A DNA stretch of 64,000 nt from Flavobacteriales bacterium (GTDB lineage Bacteria; Bacteroidota; Bacteroidia; Flavobacteriales_G; Salibacteraceae). Both the position numbers and the translations under genes were made by a program. The DNA lies in NCBI GenBank assembly GCA_018660685.1, contig JABJJW010000004.1, positions 1 to 64,000 on the forward strand. Direction: 5' to 3'. Below, piece after piece: positions 25,486 through 34,519 of the stretch (its first letter is position 1; each line of letters begins with the position of its first letter). The notes below the pieces were generated by a model. That model did not search any database, was not told the origin of the DNA, and worked only from the letters and a program-made list of their open reading frames with translations.

Positions 25486-27642
25486 TCAGCTCTCAGGAAC
25501 AGGAAAACCCCGATCCCTCATCAACGCATCAATTTTCGCATCACGGCCTCTAAACATTCGATAAGCCTCTGCCGGGTCAATGGAATTACGAGGAGCGAAT
25601 AGATACTTAACGGCTTTGTCGGCCAACTCTTTGTCGTAGAATCCATCAGGTGCTTCTGCAAAAGCCTCAGATGCGTCTGCAGTCAGAACATCTGCCCACA
25701 TGTAGCCATAGTATGCAGTAGCGTATCCTTCACCGGAGAAAACATGACTGAATTGTGGTGTTCTGTGGCGCATTGGTAATTCCTTTGGCATGTTCAATTC
25801 GGCCAATGTTTCTTTCTCAAAAGCATCAACATCAATGTCTGTTGGATCAGCCAAATGGAACTTCATGTCCATGATGGCCGAAGCTAAATACTCAGTGGTT
25901 CCAAACCCTTGATTGAAGGTCGATGCCTTCTTAATCTTGGCAATCAACTCTTCTGGCATTGGTTCGCCGGTCTCAAAATGAACGAGGTAGGTGTTGATCA
26001 CATCGTCGGTAGCGAGCCATCGCTCGAGCAATTGAGACTGAAACTCTGTGTAATCTCTAACGCCACTGTTCAACGTCGGATATCGTACGTCGGAAGCGAA
26101 GAAGTGAAGCGCGTGTCCAAATTCATGGAAGAAGGTCGTTGCATCATCCCATGAAACTAAAAGTGCTTCTCCTGGCGCGGGCTTGACGAAGTTTGAGTTG
26201 TTGGAAGCAAGCACATTCTTGTTTCCATCAAATGACGACTGACTGCGATAAGTTGTCGCCCAAGCTCCAGACCGCTTTCCTTGTCGCGCATATGGATCGA
26301 GGTACCAAAGCCCGACATTCTCGCCTGTGGTATTGTTCGTTACTTCCCAAACCTTCACGTCTTCATGAAAGACCGGGACGGAACCTTCTTCCACTGGAGT
26401 GAAGTCAAGGTCAAACAACCGTCCGCCGACGTAGTGCATCGCCTCCGTTAGCTTATCCAATTGAAGGTATTTCTTCACCTCATCCGATTCGAGACTGTAC
26501 TTCTCAGCCCTTACTTTTTCAGCGTAGAAGCGATAGTCCCACGGCTCAATAGTGATGTCATCTCCATTCTTGTCCGCAACTGCTTGCATGTCCACTACCT
26601 CTTCGGCGACTCTTGCAATTGCAGCAGGCCAAACGGCTTCCATTAATCCCATTGCATTCTCAGGCGTCTTTGCCATGCGGTCTTGCAGTCTCCATTCGGC
26701 ATAGTTTGAATAACCCATCAGCTCGACTCGCTCACGACGAAGTCGTAAGATGTCAGCAATGATTTGATTGTTGTCATACTCATCGGCGTTGTCACCTCTG
26801 GCGTAGTAGTTTGTCCAGACTTGTTTTCTCAGATCTCGTTCTGTTGAGTACTTGAGGAATGGATCCATCGAAGAACGGGTGTTGGTGATAGCATATTCTC
26901 CTTCGTGTCCATTGTCCGCCGCAATTTTAGCAGCTGATTTGCTGAACCCTTCAGCTAAACCTCCCAATTGATCTTCAGTCAGGTAAGTGACGTAGCCTTC
27001 TTCATCGTGTAACACGTTGTTTGAGAATGAAGTGTAGAGGCTTGACAGCTCCTTGTTTATGGCCGCAAATCGTTCTTTCTTTTCGGCATCTAAATTGGCT
27101 CCGCTCATTTCAAAACGCTTATATTCTAGGTCTACGACTCGTTGCTGATCAACTTCCAACGGCGTTTGCTGTGATGCATCATAAACGGTCTTGATACGTT
27201 GAAACAGCAATTCATTCTGCGTGATTTTAGATCTGTACTCAGAAATGATTGGGGCTAGTTCGGTTTGAATATCTCTAAACTCTTGGCTATTAGCGTTGGC
27301 GCTGAATATTCCATAGTAAGTAAATGCTCGATCAAGTTCAGCACCCGAACGTTCCATTTCTTCAATGGTATTGGCAAACGTGGCAGCTTCAGTATTATTG
27401 GCGATGACATCAATCTCTGCTAGTTTCAAATCAATAGCAGTGAGGATTGCGTCTTTTACATCTTCTACCTTCATTTCGTCAAATGCAGGAACGCCGCCAT
27501 AGCGGCCGGTCCATTCTTTCAGCAATACATTGTCGCCCATTGGTTCTTCACTTACCTCATTCGTTTCTTGGTTGCTGCATGCAGCAAAAATCATCAGCGC
27601 AGCCATGGCTAGCCAGCTGATTTTTTGTGTTTGGATAATCAT
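25486..27642 (-). CDS. M3 family metallopeptidase lipoprotein (Dcp/oligopeptidase-like)
   Basis: Zinc peptidase of 718 residues with an intact HEFGH motif at 506-510 and the family's downstream helix (FASDVRYPTLNSGVRDYTEF). The N-terminus is a lipoprotein signal with lipobox FAAC (Cys22), so the enzyme is tethered to the envelope, probably in the periplasm. M3 enzymes (peptidyl-dipeptidase Dcp, oligopeptidase A) degrade short peptides; the length fits the Dcp type. It is monocistronic, flanked by a composite repeat downstream. Confidence 0.93.
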   Translation of the reverse strand: MIIQTQKISWLAMAALMIFAACSNQETNEVSEEPMGDNVLLKEWTGRYGGVPAFDEMKVEDVKDAILTAIDLKLAEIDVIANNTEAATFANTIEEMERSGAELDRAFTYYGIFSANANSQEFRDIQTELAPIISEYRSKITQNELLFQRIKTVYDASQQTPLEVDQQRVVDLEYKRFEMSGANLDAEKKERFAAINKELSSLYTSFSNNVLHDEEGYVTYLTEDQLGGLAEGFSKSAAKIAADNGHEGEYAITNTRSSMDPFLKYSTERDLRKQVWTNYYARGDNADEYDNNQIIADILRLRRERVELMGYSNYAEWRLQDRMAKTPENAMGLMEAVWPAAIARVAEEVVDMQAVADKNGDDITIEPWDYRFYAEKVRAEKYSLESDEVKKYLQLDKLTEAMHYVGGRLFDLDFTPVEEGSVPVFHEDVKVWEVTNNTTGENVGLWYLDPYARQGKRSGAWATTYRSQSSFDGNKNVLASNNSNFVKPAPGEALLVSWDDATTFFHEFGHALHFFASDVRYPTLNSGVRDYTEFQSQLLERWLATDDVINTYLVHFETGEPMPEELIAKIKKASTFNQGFGTTEYLASAIMDMKFHLADPTDIDVDAFEKETLAELNMPKELPMRHRTPQFSHVFSGEGYATAYYGYMWADVLTADASEAFAEAPDGFYDKELADKAVKYLFAPRNSIDPAEAYRMFRGRDAKIDALMRDRGFPVPES

Positions 27643-27825
27643 GGCGTGAATGTCGTAGAATTCTTGAGATTAACGGCAAGCGAGTCGTCTCCAACTCAAC
27701 TGTTTGTGCCATTGGTGTCTTCAAGGTCAAGTACTTTGAGCTTTTTCTCCTTCCACTGTGTCTTAATAGTTAGGCTAGTCAAAATATTACATTAGCCATT
27801 TAAAATTTGAATCAAGCTCTAAGTC

Positions 27826-28498
27826 ATGAACCTTACCGATCGTCAAGCTGCGCTACTCGCTGGAATATCCCTCTTACTTATGGCCGCTGTCGATGGCTAC
27901 GCATATGGCTATGCATATAACTCACTTGTCATTGCTGATGATGCGAATGCCACGTATGAAAACATCCGAAGTTCTACAGGTCTGTACACCGGCGGGGTGA
28001 TTGGATGGGTCATCATCTTCATTCTCGATCTTTTGGTTGCTTGGGGATTATATCGCTTTTTCCAGAACATAAATCCGTCCCTCTCTCGAAACGCTGGCAT
28101 TTTACGAGCGGTTTACACGTTATTCCTTGGCTACGCTATTTGGAATCTCATTCAGGTCTATCCATTGCTTGATGGCACGGAAGTAAATCCTGAAGTCATG
28201 GAACGACTTCAGCCCTTCACTTCTATATGGAATTACGGCTTGATCATCTTCGGTCTTCACCTCGTTGGCTTGGGAATGCTGGCTATCAAGAGGACAAAAG
28301 ATGCTTCGATATTTGGGATTTCTACTGCTCTTCGCCGGGATTTGCTACAGCGGCTTGAGTGCAGCCAAGGCGATGATGCCAAGTTATGCGGATCAAGTTG
28401 CTGCGGCTGAGATGATCTTAAGTCTTCCTATGGCGTTGGCCGAAATTCTCTTGGCTATATGGCTGATTGTTAAAGGAGGTAAAGGCAGCTCTGAATAA
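27826..28498 (+). pseudogene. DUF4386 membrane protein gene with a frameshift
   Basis: The first frame runs from 27826 and encodes a typical DUF4386 N-terminus (MNLTDRQAALLAGISLLLMA, several membrane helices, then LVGLGMLAIKRTKD), stopping at 28410. From about 28295 the homologous continuation lies in the next frame: LRYLGFLLLFAGICYSGLSA, then LPMALAEILLAIWLIVKGGK, ending at 28498. One extra base (or two missing) near the run ACAAAAGATG at about 28293-28303 explains it. Read with correction the protein is about 223 residues with six helices, the normal DUF4386 size. Function of the family is unknown. A sequencing error cannot be excluded. Confidence 0.8.
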
Positions 28499-28636
28499 CT
28501 TTTTCTTCCACTTTGTCTCGACTTCTCTCTTGCCCTTTTTGCATCAGCACTTCGTTGTTTTCATGTGGTCATCTGAATTCTTATCCTTCTTTTTGTTGGA
28601 CTTTTTTCTTCTCCACTTTGTCTTCACCTCCCTTCT

Positions 28637-28660
28637 GTTCTTTTCCTAGATGAAAAGAAC
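28637..28660. repeat. Hairpin GTTCTTTTC-CTAGAT-GAAAAGAAC
   Basis: Perfect 9-bp inverted repeat with a 6-base loop, one of three similar hairpins in the noncoding segments of this part of the window (others at 30801 and 31240). Confidence 0.8.
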
Positions 28661-28994
28661 CAAAAACCGAGCGTAGCGAGCTCACGAACACCATCAAGTA
28701 TTGTGACGTGAGTAATCACGGCTGTGAATGAGAATGCTATTTCGCAAACAATCCGCTTCCACAGCCACAACCAAGCCGTTCGCGTTCTTCCTCACACATC
28801 TCTCAAACTCTGGGGGTGCTCACTTCCGGGTTGCGGCTTCTTGCCTTCCCTGCTTGTTGCTCAATCACACATTCACATTCAAGGCCGATCCTTTTTAGAA
28901 AGTGAAGTCTTACTGTTAATGCTGGGAAAGCTTCATCTCTTACTTCAAGAGCTTGACCTAAAAAAAGTGACGGAAGGCCTTGGAATTCCCCAAT

Positions 28995-29069
28995 GAAACA
29001 CACCCCGTCTCCCGCCTTCGGCGTGATCCACCCCTCTCAAGAGGGGTGCCCGCAGGGCGGGGTGTGTTC
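28995..29069. repeat. Composite dispersed repeat, copy 2 (short form)
   Basis: Starts AAACACACCCCGTC and ends GGGGTGTGTTC, with the CCCCTCTCAAGAGGGG hairpin in the middle. The B module present in copies 1, 3 and 4 is missing here. It ends 18 bases before the minus-strand stop of pepT. Confidence 0.8.
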
Positions 29070-29087
29070 TTGAAGTTCGTAGCTACT

Positions 29088-30329
29088 TTAAGATCGTTCT
29101 TCCCAAAACTGGGCAAGATTAACCAGCGTCTCTACCGCCTTTTCCATATCCTGAACACTGGCCCATTCGTTTTTGGAGTGAAAGGCGTGCTCGCCGGCGA
29201 AGATATTTGGACACGGCAATCCCATGAAGCTCAGTTTAGAACCATCCGTTCCGCCGCGAATGCTGCCGATCTCTGGTATAAGTCCAGAGCGCTTGATGGC
29301 TTCAATGGCGTACTCAGAGACTTGCGGAACGTCCTTGATGATGTTCTTCATGTTTCGGTACTGCTTCGACACCTCGAAGGTGTAGGAAGCGTTGTTGTAC
29401 TGATCCACTACCCTTTTGAGAATGGATTCAAGTTCGTCTTCGTACTTCTTCAAGTCTTCGTCTACAAACGAGCGAATGAGAATGATGATCTCAGCTTCGT
29501 CAATACCAGCTTTGAATTCGTACGGATGAACATATCCTTCTCTTCCATCGGTCGTTTCTGGAGACCAAGCGTCTTTCGGCAATTCATCAATAAACTCAGA
29601 TGCAATTTTCAATGCGCTTGTCATGCGGTCTTTTGCAAAACCTGGGTGGGTATTGAATCCTTTGATTGTCACCACAACGCCATCGGCAGAAAAGGTCTCG
29701 TCTTCGAACGAACCCAGCGCTTCGCCATCAACGGTGTAGCCAAATTCAGCTCCGAGTCGTTCCATGTCCACTTTATCCGCTCCACGCCCAATTTCTTCAT
29801 CTGGAGTAAACAGAATTCGAATAGCGCCGTGCTTCACTTCTGGATGAGTCATAAAGTAATCCGCCATGTCCATGATCTCAGCCACTCCGGCTTTGTTATC
29901 GGCACCAAGCAGCGTTGTGCCATCCGCTGTGACAATATCATTCCCAATTTTCTTGGCAAGCTCTGGATGATCAACGGGATCAATCTGAATGCTGTTGTCA
30001 GCCGGAAGCGTGATGACTCCTCCTTGGTAATTCTCATGAATGACGGGCTTCACATTCTCCCCGCTACTCTCTGGTGATGTGTCGACATGCGAGCAAAGGC
30101 AAATGACCGGAACGTCTTTATCCGTATTCGCTGGAACGGTAGCATATACATAACCGTGCTCATCCATTTCAGCATCGTTGATGCCCATTTCAATAAGCTC
30201 CTCCACCAGCAATCGGCTTAGATTCTTTTGCTTCTCGGTAGAAGGCGTGGTCTCAGAATGCGGATCGCTTTGCGTGTCGATTTTAACGTATCGGAGGAAG
30301 CGGTCTAGGACGGTGTGGTTGTATTCCAT
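29088..30329 (-). CDS. pepT: Peptidase T (tripeptide aminopeptidase)
   Basis: Cytoplasmic M20B metallopeptidase of 413 residues (E. coli PepT has 408). The two-zinc site motifs are all visible: HVDTSPE (about 80), GADNKAG (about 141), FTPDEEIGRGAD (about 176) and the later lid dimerisation domain and H near the end (GEHAFHSKNEW). It removes the N-terminal residue of tripeptides. The start at 30329 (MEYNHTVLDRFLRYVKIDTQ) is chosen because upstream in-frame sequence is repeat-derived and not protein-like. The 3' end abuts composite repeat copy 2. Confidence 0.93.
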   Translation of the reverse strand: MEYNHTVLDRFLRYVKIDTQSDPHSETTPSTEKQKNLSRLLVEELIEMGINDAEMDEHGYVYATVPANTDKDVPVICLCSHVDTSPESSGENVKPVIHENYQGGVITLPADNSIQIDPVDHPELAKKIGNDIVTADGTTLLGADNKAGVAEIMDMADYFMTHPEVKHGAIRILFTPDEEIGRGADKVDMERLGAEFGYTVDGEALGSFEDETFSADGVVVTIKGFNTHPGFAKDRMTSALKIASEFIDELPKDAWSPETTDGREGYVHPYEFKAGIDEAEIIILIRSFVDEDLKKYEDELESILKRVVDQYNNASYTFEVSKQYRNMKNIIKDVPQVSEYAIEAIKRSGLIPEIGSIRGGTDGSKLSFMGLPCPNIFAGEHAFHSKNEWASVQDMEKAVETLVNLAQFWEERS

Positions 30330-30438
30330 GGCGTTCAGTTGAACGGACAAATTAAGTACTTCCAGCGATGCGCTTCTAGCTGTACGCTTTTGGCCATTCA
30401 CTTGGACCTTGTTCCATTCGTACAGGTGGTTTGCATTG

Positions 30439-30462
30439 AACAATTGACAATTGACAATGGTC
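30439..30462. repeat. Tandem (ACAATTG)n repeat
   Basis: ACAATTGACAATTGACAATGG: a 7-base unit repeated about three times. A related ACAACTGACAATTGAGG lies at the end of the alpha/beta hydrolase gene at 34294-34310. Confidence 0.6.
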
Positions 30463-30800
30463 TTAGCAACTGAATTGTTTCCAGCCATCAGAGACGACGT
30501 CATTTGAATGTTTGCAGTTTGCGAGCAATGCTACAATGGCGGATAGTAGGATTAAGCGTTTCATGAGAACAAAACTGACTGATTTACAATCTTTTAAGAA
30601 ATTGAAATCTGCAAACCAAACATGAAATATTTGCACATTCTGCAATTAAATGCAACTGTCTATTTGGGTTTGGGATATTCTGCAAAATGTGTACTGGTTG
30701 ACTGCGATCGAAGTCCTCTGAGCTCCTGGTGGTTCGCCCGTAGAGTTTTCCATTTGGTGATGCTGCACCGTATTTGGTAAAAGTGCATTGTGTCTCTCTT

Positions 30801-30826
30801 GCCCTTTTGGCTTGATCCAAAAGGGC
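30801..30826. repeat. Hairpin GCCCTTTTGG-CTTGAT-CCAAAAGGGC
   Basis: Perfect 10-bp inverted repeat with a 6-base loop. The arm and loop resemble those of the hairpins at 28637 and 31240. Confidence 0.85.
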
Positions 30827-31239
30827 GAAAAGATCAAGAAGCTTCCCTGAGGCATTTTCTCGACCGCCAATGCCAAGGCATCGACGGTCTTCGAACCGCG
30901 GACATCCTTCTCTAATCCACATATGCAGTGCATTTCAATGATCTGGGTTGCCTCACCGTTCATTCGAAATGAATAATTCAATTATCGCCGAAGGCTGCTC
31001 GCATAATGCTGGGGAAGCTTCATTCAGTATCCCTAAACATACTGCGTCGAAATGGCAACAAGTGCTTGCCTTGAGAATATGCAAGAGAGGAGAGAAATTC
31101 GGCCTTGGGGCGCGAAGGTGTTCTGGACGAAGTGCAGCCTTAGCGAGACAGGGAAGCTCCCAAGGAGATCACCCGGCCGAGGTTAGGGTGCACGAGAGAC
31201 AGGTTGCCTTCGTGGACCACAGCCTTGACTTTTTCTTTG

Positions 31240-31274
31240 CTTCTTTCTTTTGTGTCAAGACAAAAGAAAAGAAG
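31240..31274. repeat. Hairpin CTTCTTTCTTTTG ... CAAAAGAAAAGAAG
   Basis: Near-perfect 13-bp inverted repeat around TGTCAAGA. It lies about 70 bases before the rluF start codon, so it could also influence its transcription. Confidence 0.8.
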
Positions 31275-31342
31275 AGTAAGAGTGCCCTCAAAAGAATGAA
31301 CAGTGATAACAAAGTATCATTGTACCAGCGTATCAAAGAAAG

Positions 31343-32242
31343 GTGAGCGACCAAGACGGAACACGAATCAATAAATACCTCAGCGAGATCGGCTTATGCT
31401 CTCGACGAGAGGCGGATCGTATGGTGGAACAAGGTCGGGTCACGATCAATGGAAAGCGACCATCGAATGGACAGCGCGTCAAAAAACGGGACAAAGTAAA
31501 AGTCGATGGACGACTCGTTTCAGAGGAGGCCGAGGATGACGTCTACTTGGCATTCAACAAGCCGACTGGCATTGTGAGCACGACGGACACCCAATCAGAA
31601 CCGAATAACATCGTCGACTACATCGCTTACCCTAGACGGATATTCCCAGTCGGACGATTGGACAAGGCAAGCGAAGGACTCATCTTCATGACAAGCGACG
31701 GCGACATCGTTAACAAGATTCTACGCGCAGGAAACCACCACGAAAAGGAATATCAAGTTTGGGTGGATAAAGTCATCAATGCTGATTTCATCAAGAAAAT
31801 GGGGAGTGGAATTCCCATCATGGGCACGACAACTCGAAAGTGTGAGGTCGAACAACTCACCAAAAACAGTTTTAGAATCGTCTTGACCCAAGGTTTAAAC
31901 CGGCAGATCAGAAGAATGTGCGAGTATCTTGGCTATGAAGCCATACGATTGAAACGAACGCGCATCATGAACGTGAAGCTCGACGTAGCAGAAGGCGAAT
32001 GGCGCGATTTAACAGCTCATGAGCTCAGAGAGATTAACGCGATGATCGCCAGCTCGACCAAGACCCAGAAGAAGACTGGGGCGAGTCATACGAGTCAAAA
32101 GAAGAAGCCAAAGCAAGGTTCAAAACCGCCTCAAAAATCGAAACCGAAGCTCAGGTCTTCCGGCCCTAGCAAACGTGGTTCAGGACCGAAGAAATCTAAG
32201 AATTCAGGGAAACGTCAGTCGTCGAAAGGTAGAAGGAGATGA
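31343..32242 (+). CDS. rluF: 23S rRNA pseudouridine(2604) synthase RluF
   Basis: Protein of 299 residues. An S4 RNA-binding domain ([20 protein letters not shown]) is followed by the RsuA/RluB-type pseudouridine synthase domain with catalytic Asp in [11 protein letters not shown] (about residue 114) and [14 protein letters not shown]. It isomerises U2604 in 23S rRNA (family knowledge). The last 55 residues are a Lys/Ser/Pro-rich low-complexity tail, probably RNA-binding, not found in E. coli RluF. The start is GTG at 31343, preceded by AAAGAAAGG, a reasonable ribosome-binding-like stretch. Confidence 0.9.
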   Translation: MSDQDGTRINKYLSEIGLCSRREADRMVEQGRVTINGKRPSNGQRVKKRDKVKVDGRLVSEEAEDDVYLAFNKPTGIVSTTDTQSEPNNIVDYIAYPRRIFPVGRLDKASEGLIFMTSDGDIVNKILRAGNHHEKEYQVWVDKVINADFIKKMGSGIPIMGTTTRKCEVEQLTKNSFRIVLTQGLNRQIRRMCEYLGYEAIRLKRTRIMNVKLDVAEGEWRDLTAHELREINAMIASSTKTQKKTGASHTSQKKKPKQGSKPPQKSKPKLRSSGPSKRGSGPKKSKNSGKRQSSKGRRR

Positions 32243-32331
32243 GGAAGCGCCTCGCTTCTGGCCTCTCGCCTCTCGCTTGGCTTCGAGTCCGTTTGTGATC
32301 CTGCTTCCTAATTAGCTAGTGCTTAAACGAT

Positions 32332-32495
32332 GAAACACACCCCGTCTTCTTAGTGGCTCTGCCACTAAGAATCCACCCCTCTCAAGAGGGGAAAGCGCGT
32401 TGGATTCACAGAAGAGCTGTTAGCCTTTAGCTCTTGGCTATTAGCCGTAATTCTTAGAACCTAGCTAAGAGCCAATAGCGAACAGCTAAAAGCGA
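32332..32495. repeat. Composite dispersed repeat, copy 3 (right end in a gene)
   Basis: AACACACCCCGTC, a TTAGTGGC..GCCACTAA hairpin, CCCCTCTCAAGAGGGG, then the B module (GCTGTTAGCCTTTAGCTCTT ... TTCTTAGAACCTAGCTAAG ... GCGAACAGCTAAAAGCGATC). The module runs into the 3' end of the alpha/beta hydrolase gene and supplies its TAG stop and last codons. A GCCTCTCGCCTCTCGC tandem lies just upstream. Confidence 0.85.
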
Positions 32496-33289
32496 TCCGA
32501 CATCCAAGTATCAAACTCCTCGAATTCCTTTAGGTTGTTATGCTTGGCCTCGTTTACGACCGTGTAGCTATCCCCATCCTTTAATATCGACTGTAACCGG
32601 GCCGAGCTTTTAGGCGGTGTTACCCTATCCTTTCCAGAAACGATGATGTGAAGCGGTAGCTCGCATTTTTCTAAATGCTCCGCGTTTGGAAAGTTAAATC
32701 GGAAAAGGAATACTGGTGGCAGGAATGGATAGTACGCATAGAACATGTCCTGGATAGACGAAAACGGAGTCTCCAGCAGTATCTGCTTTGCTAGGACTTT
32801 GGAGGCCAGAAACGAAGCGAGGCCGCTTCCAATGCTTCTCCCATAGATCGTGATATGCTCTGCAGGATAGAGCCCATCGAAATGACGATACACATTCAAT
32901 GCATCATCATAGAACAAAGATTCAGCAATCGCCCCTTTGCTTTTACCATAGTGACGATAGTCCATAAAGAAGACGTCCAGTCCGGTGTCGGCAAACTGCC
33001 TATCGTAGTATTTTCCCCAGCGAGTTAGATTACCGAGATTGCCATGGAAGTACAACACAATTCCCTTCTCCGATCTTTTGTTCTCCTCATGGAAATACAA
33101 TCCATGAATCTTGCCTTCTTCTGGTGACTCAATGACGACTTCTTCAAAGTGGTGATCGAATTCGAATTCAAAGTCTTGTGGGAGCTTAGCAGGTCTAAAC
33201 AAGATTGGAAATTGAAGCCAATAAGTCAGGGCATTGCCAATAAGCAAAAGCACAATGAGCGTAATAGCGAGATATAGTATCCAGATCAT
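32486..33289 (-). CDS. Membrane-anchored alpha/beta hydrolase (BEM46/serine aminopeptidase-like)
   Basis: Protein of 267 residues with an N-terminal membrane anchor (MIWILYLAITLIVLLLIGNA) and an alpha/beta hydrolase domain: oxyanion YFHGNLGN, then nucleophile motif GRSIGSG (Ser), catalytic Asp in GKDRVTPP and His near the end (EAKHNNL). The fold is that of BEM46 / prolyl-type hydrolases, of unknown substrate. ATG 33289 is preferred over an in-frame ATG 45 bases upstream. The last two residues and stop (RF, TAG) come from composite repeat copy 3, so the C-terminus may have been altered by insertion. Confidence 0.85.
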   Translation of the reverse strand: MIWILYLAITLIVLLLIGNALTYWLQFPILFRPAKLPQDFEFEFDHHFEEVVIESPEEGKIHGLYFHEENKRSEKGIVLYFHGNLGNLTRWGKYYDRQFADTGLDVFFMDYRHYGKSKGAIAESLFYDDALNVYRHFDGLYPAEHITIYGRSIGSGLASFLASKVLAKQILLETPFSSIQDMFYAYYPFLPPVFLFRFNFPNAEHLEKCELPLHIIVSGKDRVTPPKSSARLQSILKDGDSYTVVNEAKHNNLKEFEEFDTWMSDRF

Positions 33290-33384
33290 TCGGCGGCCGA
33301 AAGTACCACTGCATTGGTGAACTTTAGTCCCCATTCGTCCCAGCTTAGGTTTTCGCTTTGATTAAATCAAGCAACTTCGTTCTC

Positions 33385-34308
33385 ATGAATAAGCTTCTTC
33401 TTACATCCTTCTTGATCATTCCACTGCTGTCTCTCAGCCAGACATCCATCCAGGAATTTGAGAATATCCCATACTATTCAGCAGATCACGAACACAACTC
33501 AGAGTTGACTCAAGTAAATGTCTTGGCTCCGTCCAACGCGCGGAAGGCGCCGGTCTTAATGTGGATTGGTGGTGGCGCCTGGGCCTATGTCAACAGACAT
33601 CAAGAAATGAATCTATGTCGCCGATTCGCAGAAGAAGGAATCGTGGTTGTGTCGGTTGGACATCGTTTGAGTCCAGCTCTTTTGGGTGAGAAGAAACGCC
33701 ATGAAGGAATTAAGCATCCAGAACATGTAAAGGATTTGGCAGCATCGTTCAAATGGGTAAAGGAGAATGCTTCTCGATACGGGGGCGATCCTGAAAATAT
33801 CTTTATTGGAGGGTTTTCTTCTGGCGCTCACCTAAGTGCACTCATTGCGGTGGATAAACGATACCTCGAGGAGCAAGGATTTGAATTGAGTGCCATCAAA
33901 GGAATTCTTCCTGTTGGAGGTGGATACGACATACCAGACTACAAGAAGGCGATGTTCATTGAAGATCCAACACTAATAGAAAACCACATCAACGTTGTGT
34001 TTGGCGAAACGCACGAAGAGCATTTGGACGCATCTCCTCTTTCTTACATCGACGAATTCCCAGTTCCGATGTTGATGCTCAGTGAATCCTATACGCATCC
34101 ATTCACTAAAGTCTATGAGGAAGCTTTAATCGAAAAGGGACATACCAACTTTCAGGTCTTACACTGTATTGACCATGACCACGCCAGCCTGTGGAAGGCT
34201 TTGAGCAATGATCAGGATTGTGAGGAGCGCGACTATATGATCAATTTTATCAAAAAGGAAAGCGCCGCTTCAACAGCTCCACCTCCACCTCCAACAACTG
34301 ACAATTGA
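33385..34308 (+). CDS. Secreted alpha/beta hydrolase (esterase/lipase, BD-FAE-like)
   Basis: Protein of 307 residues with a signal peptide (MNKLLLTSFLIIPLLSLSQ). The carboxylesterase type features are present: GGGAWAYV (HGGG-like oxyanion motif, with Ile-Gly-Gly-Gly rather than HGGG), nucleophile motif GFSSGAH (Ser at about 152), and DHDHASLW near the end for the His. A bacterial diene-acid-type feruloyl esterase or general lipase role is possible. The start ATG 33385 gives a clean signal peptide; a TTG 27 bases earlier is not needed. The C-terminal PPPPPTTDN tail ends inside an ACAACTGACAATTGA repeat and leads into composite repeat copy 4. Confidence 0.85.
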   Translation: MNKLLLTSFLIIPLLSLSQTSIQEFENIPYYSADHEHNSELTQVNVLAPSNARKAPVLMWIGGGAWAYVNRHQEMNLCRRFAEEGIVVVSVGHRLSPALLGEKKRHEGIKHPEHVKDLAASFKWVKENASRYGGDPENIFIGGFSSGAHLSALIAVDKRYLEEQGFELSAIKGILPVGGGYDIPDYKKAMFIEDPTLIENHINVVFGETHEEHLDASPLSYIDEFPVPMLMLSESYTHPFTKVYEEALIEKGHTNFQVLHCIDHDHASLWKALSNDQDCEERDYMINFIKKESAASTAPPPPPTTDN

Positions 34309-34322
34309 GGATTGACTATTGA

Positions 34323-34480
34323 AGAACACACCCCGTCTTCTTCGCTTCGACTTCGCCAAGGCTTCGTCGAACAAGCTCAGAATCCACCCCTCTCAAGAGG
34401 GGAAAGAAGCTTGAGCTCGCTTTTAGCTGTTCGCTCTTAGTTAGGTTCTAAGCCGGCTAATAGCTCTTCTTCGAAGCTCC
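34323..34480. repeat. Composite dispersed repeat, copy 4 (B module inverted)
   Basis: GAACACACCCCGTC, a CTTCG-rich stem region, CCCCTCTCAAGAGGGG, then the B module in the opposite orientation to copies 1 and 3 (GCTCGCTTTTAGCTGTTCGC ... TTAGGTTCTAAG ... CTAATAGCTCTT). It lies between the hydrolase and the minus-strand end of lipA, where the hairpins may also terminate transcription. Confidence 0.8.
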
Positions 34481-34519
34481 TAGCTTCACTTTAATGATAA
34501 AATGAGATTGCTTTCCAAT

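Larger units (their letters stand above)
28499..29087. other. 589-base noncoding stretch, repeat-rich
   Basis: No credible gene on either strand: the open frames are short, of mixed composition and lack family resemblance. It holds a degenerate CTTCCACTTTGTCTC-type motif repeated two or three times (28508-28630), a perfect hairpin (28637-28660), and composite repeat copy 2 (28995-29069). The rest is unrecognised and may be decayed mobile or repeat material. Confidence 0.6.
30330..31342. other. 1-kb noncoding stretch between pepT and rluF
   Basis: No supportable gene. It holds a partial B module of the composite repeat (AGCTGTACGCTTTTGGCCATT at about 30373), a tandem ACAATTGACAATTGACAATGG (30439-30462), two long hairpins (30801 and 31240) and, between them, about 400 bases of unrecognised sequence with mixed-frame ORFs. 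The tract ends close to the rluF start. Probably a graveyard of repeat elements. Confidence 0.6.

Noticed and set aside
28980-30077. A 365-codon plus-strand frame opposite pepT
   Set aside because: It is the antisense of pepT, whose zinc motifs and length are all intact. Long antisense frames are expected in such codon usage.
30584-31346. Several 60- to 130-codon frames in the noncoding stretch between pepT and rluF
   Set aside because: They overlap hairpins and repeat remnants, change character along their length and match no family, so they are taken as noncoding.
25242-34519. Insertion sequence or integrated element in the repeat-rich region
   Set aside because: No transposase, integrase or recognisable tRNA target was found. 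The repeats are short, noncoding and spread between ordinary housekeeping genes.
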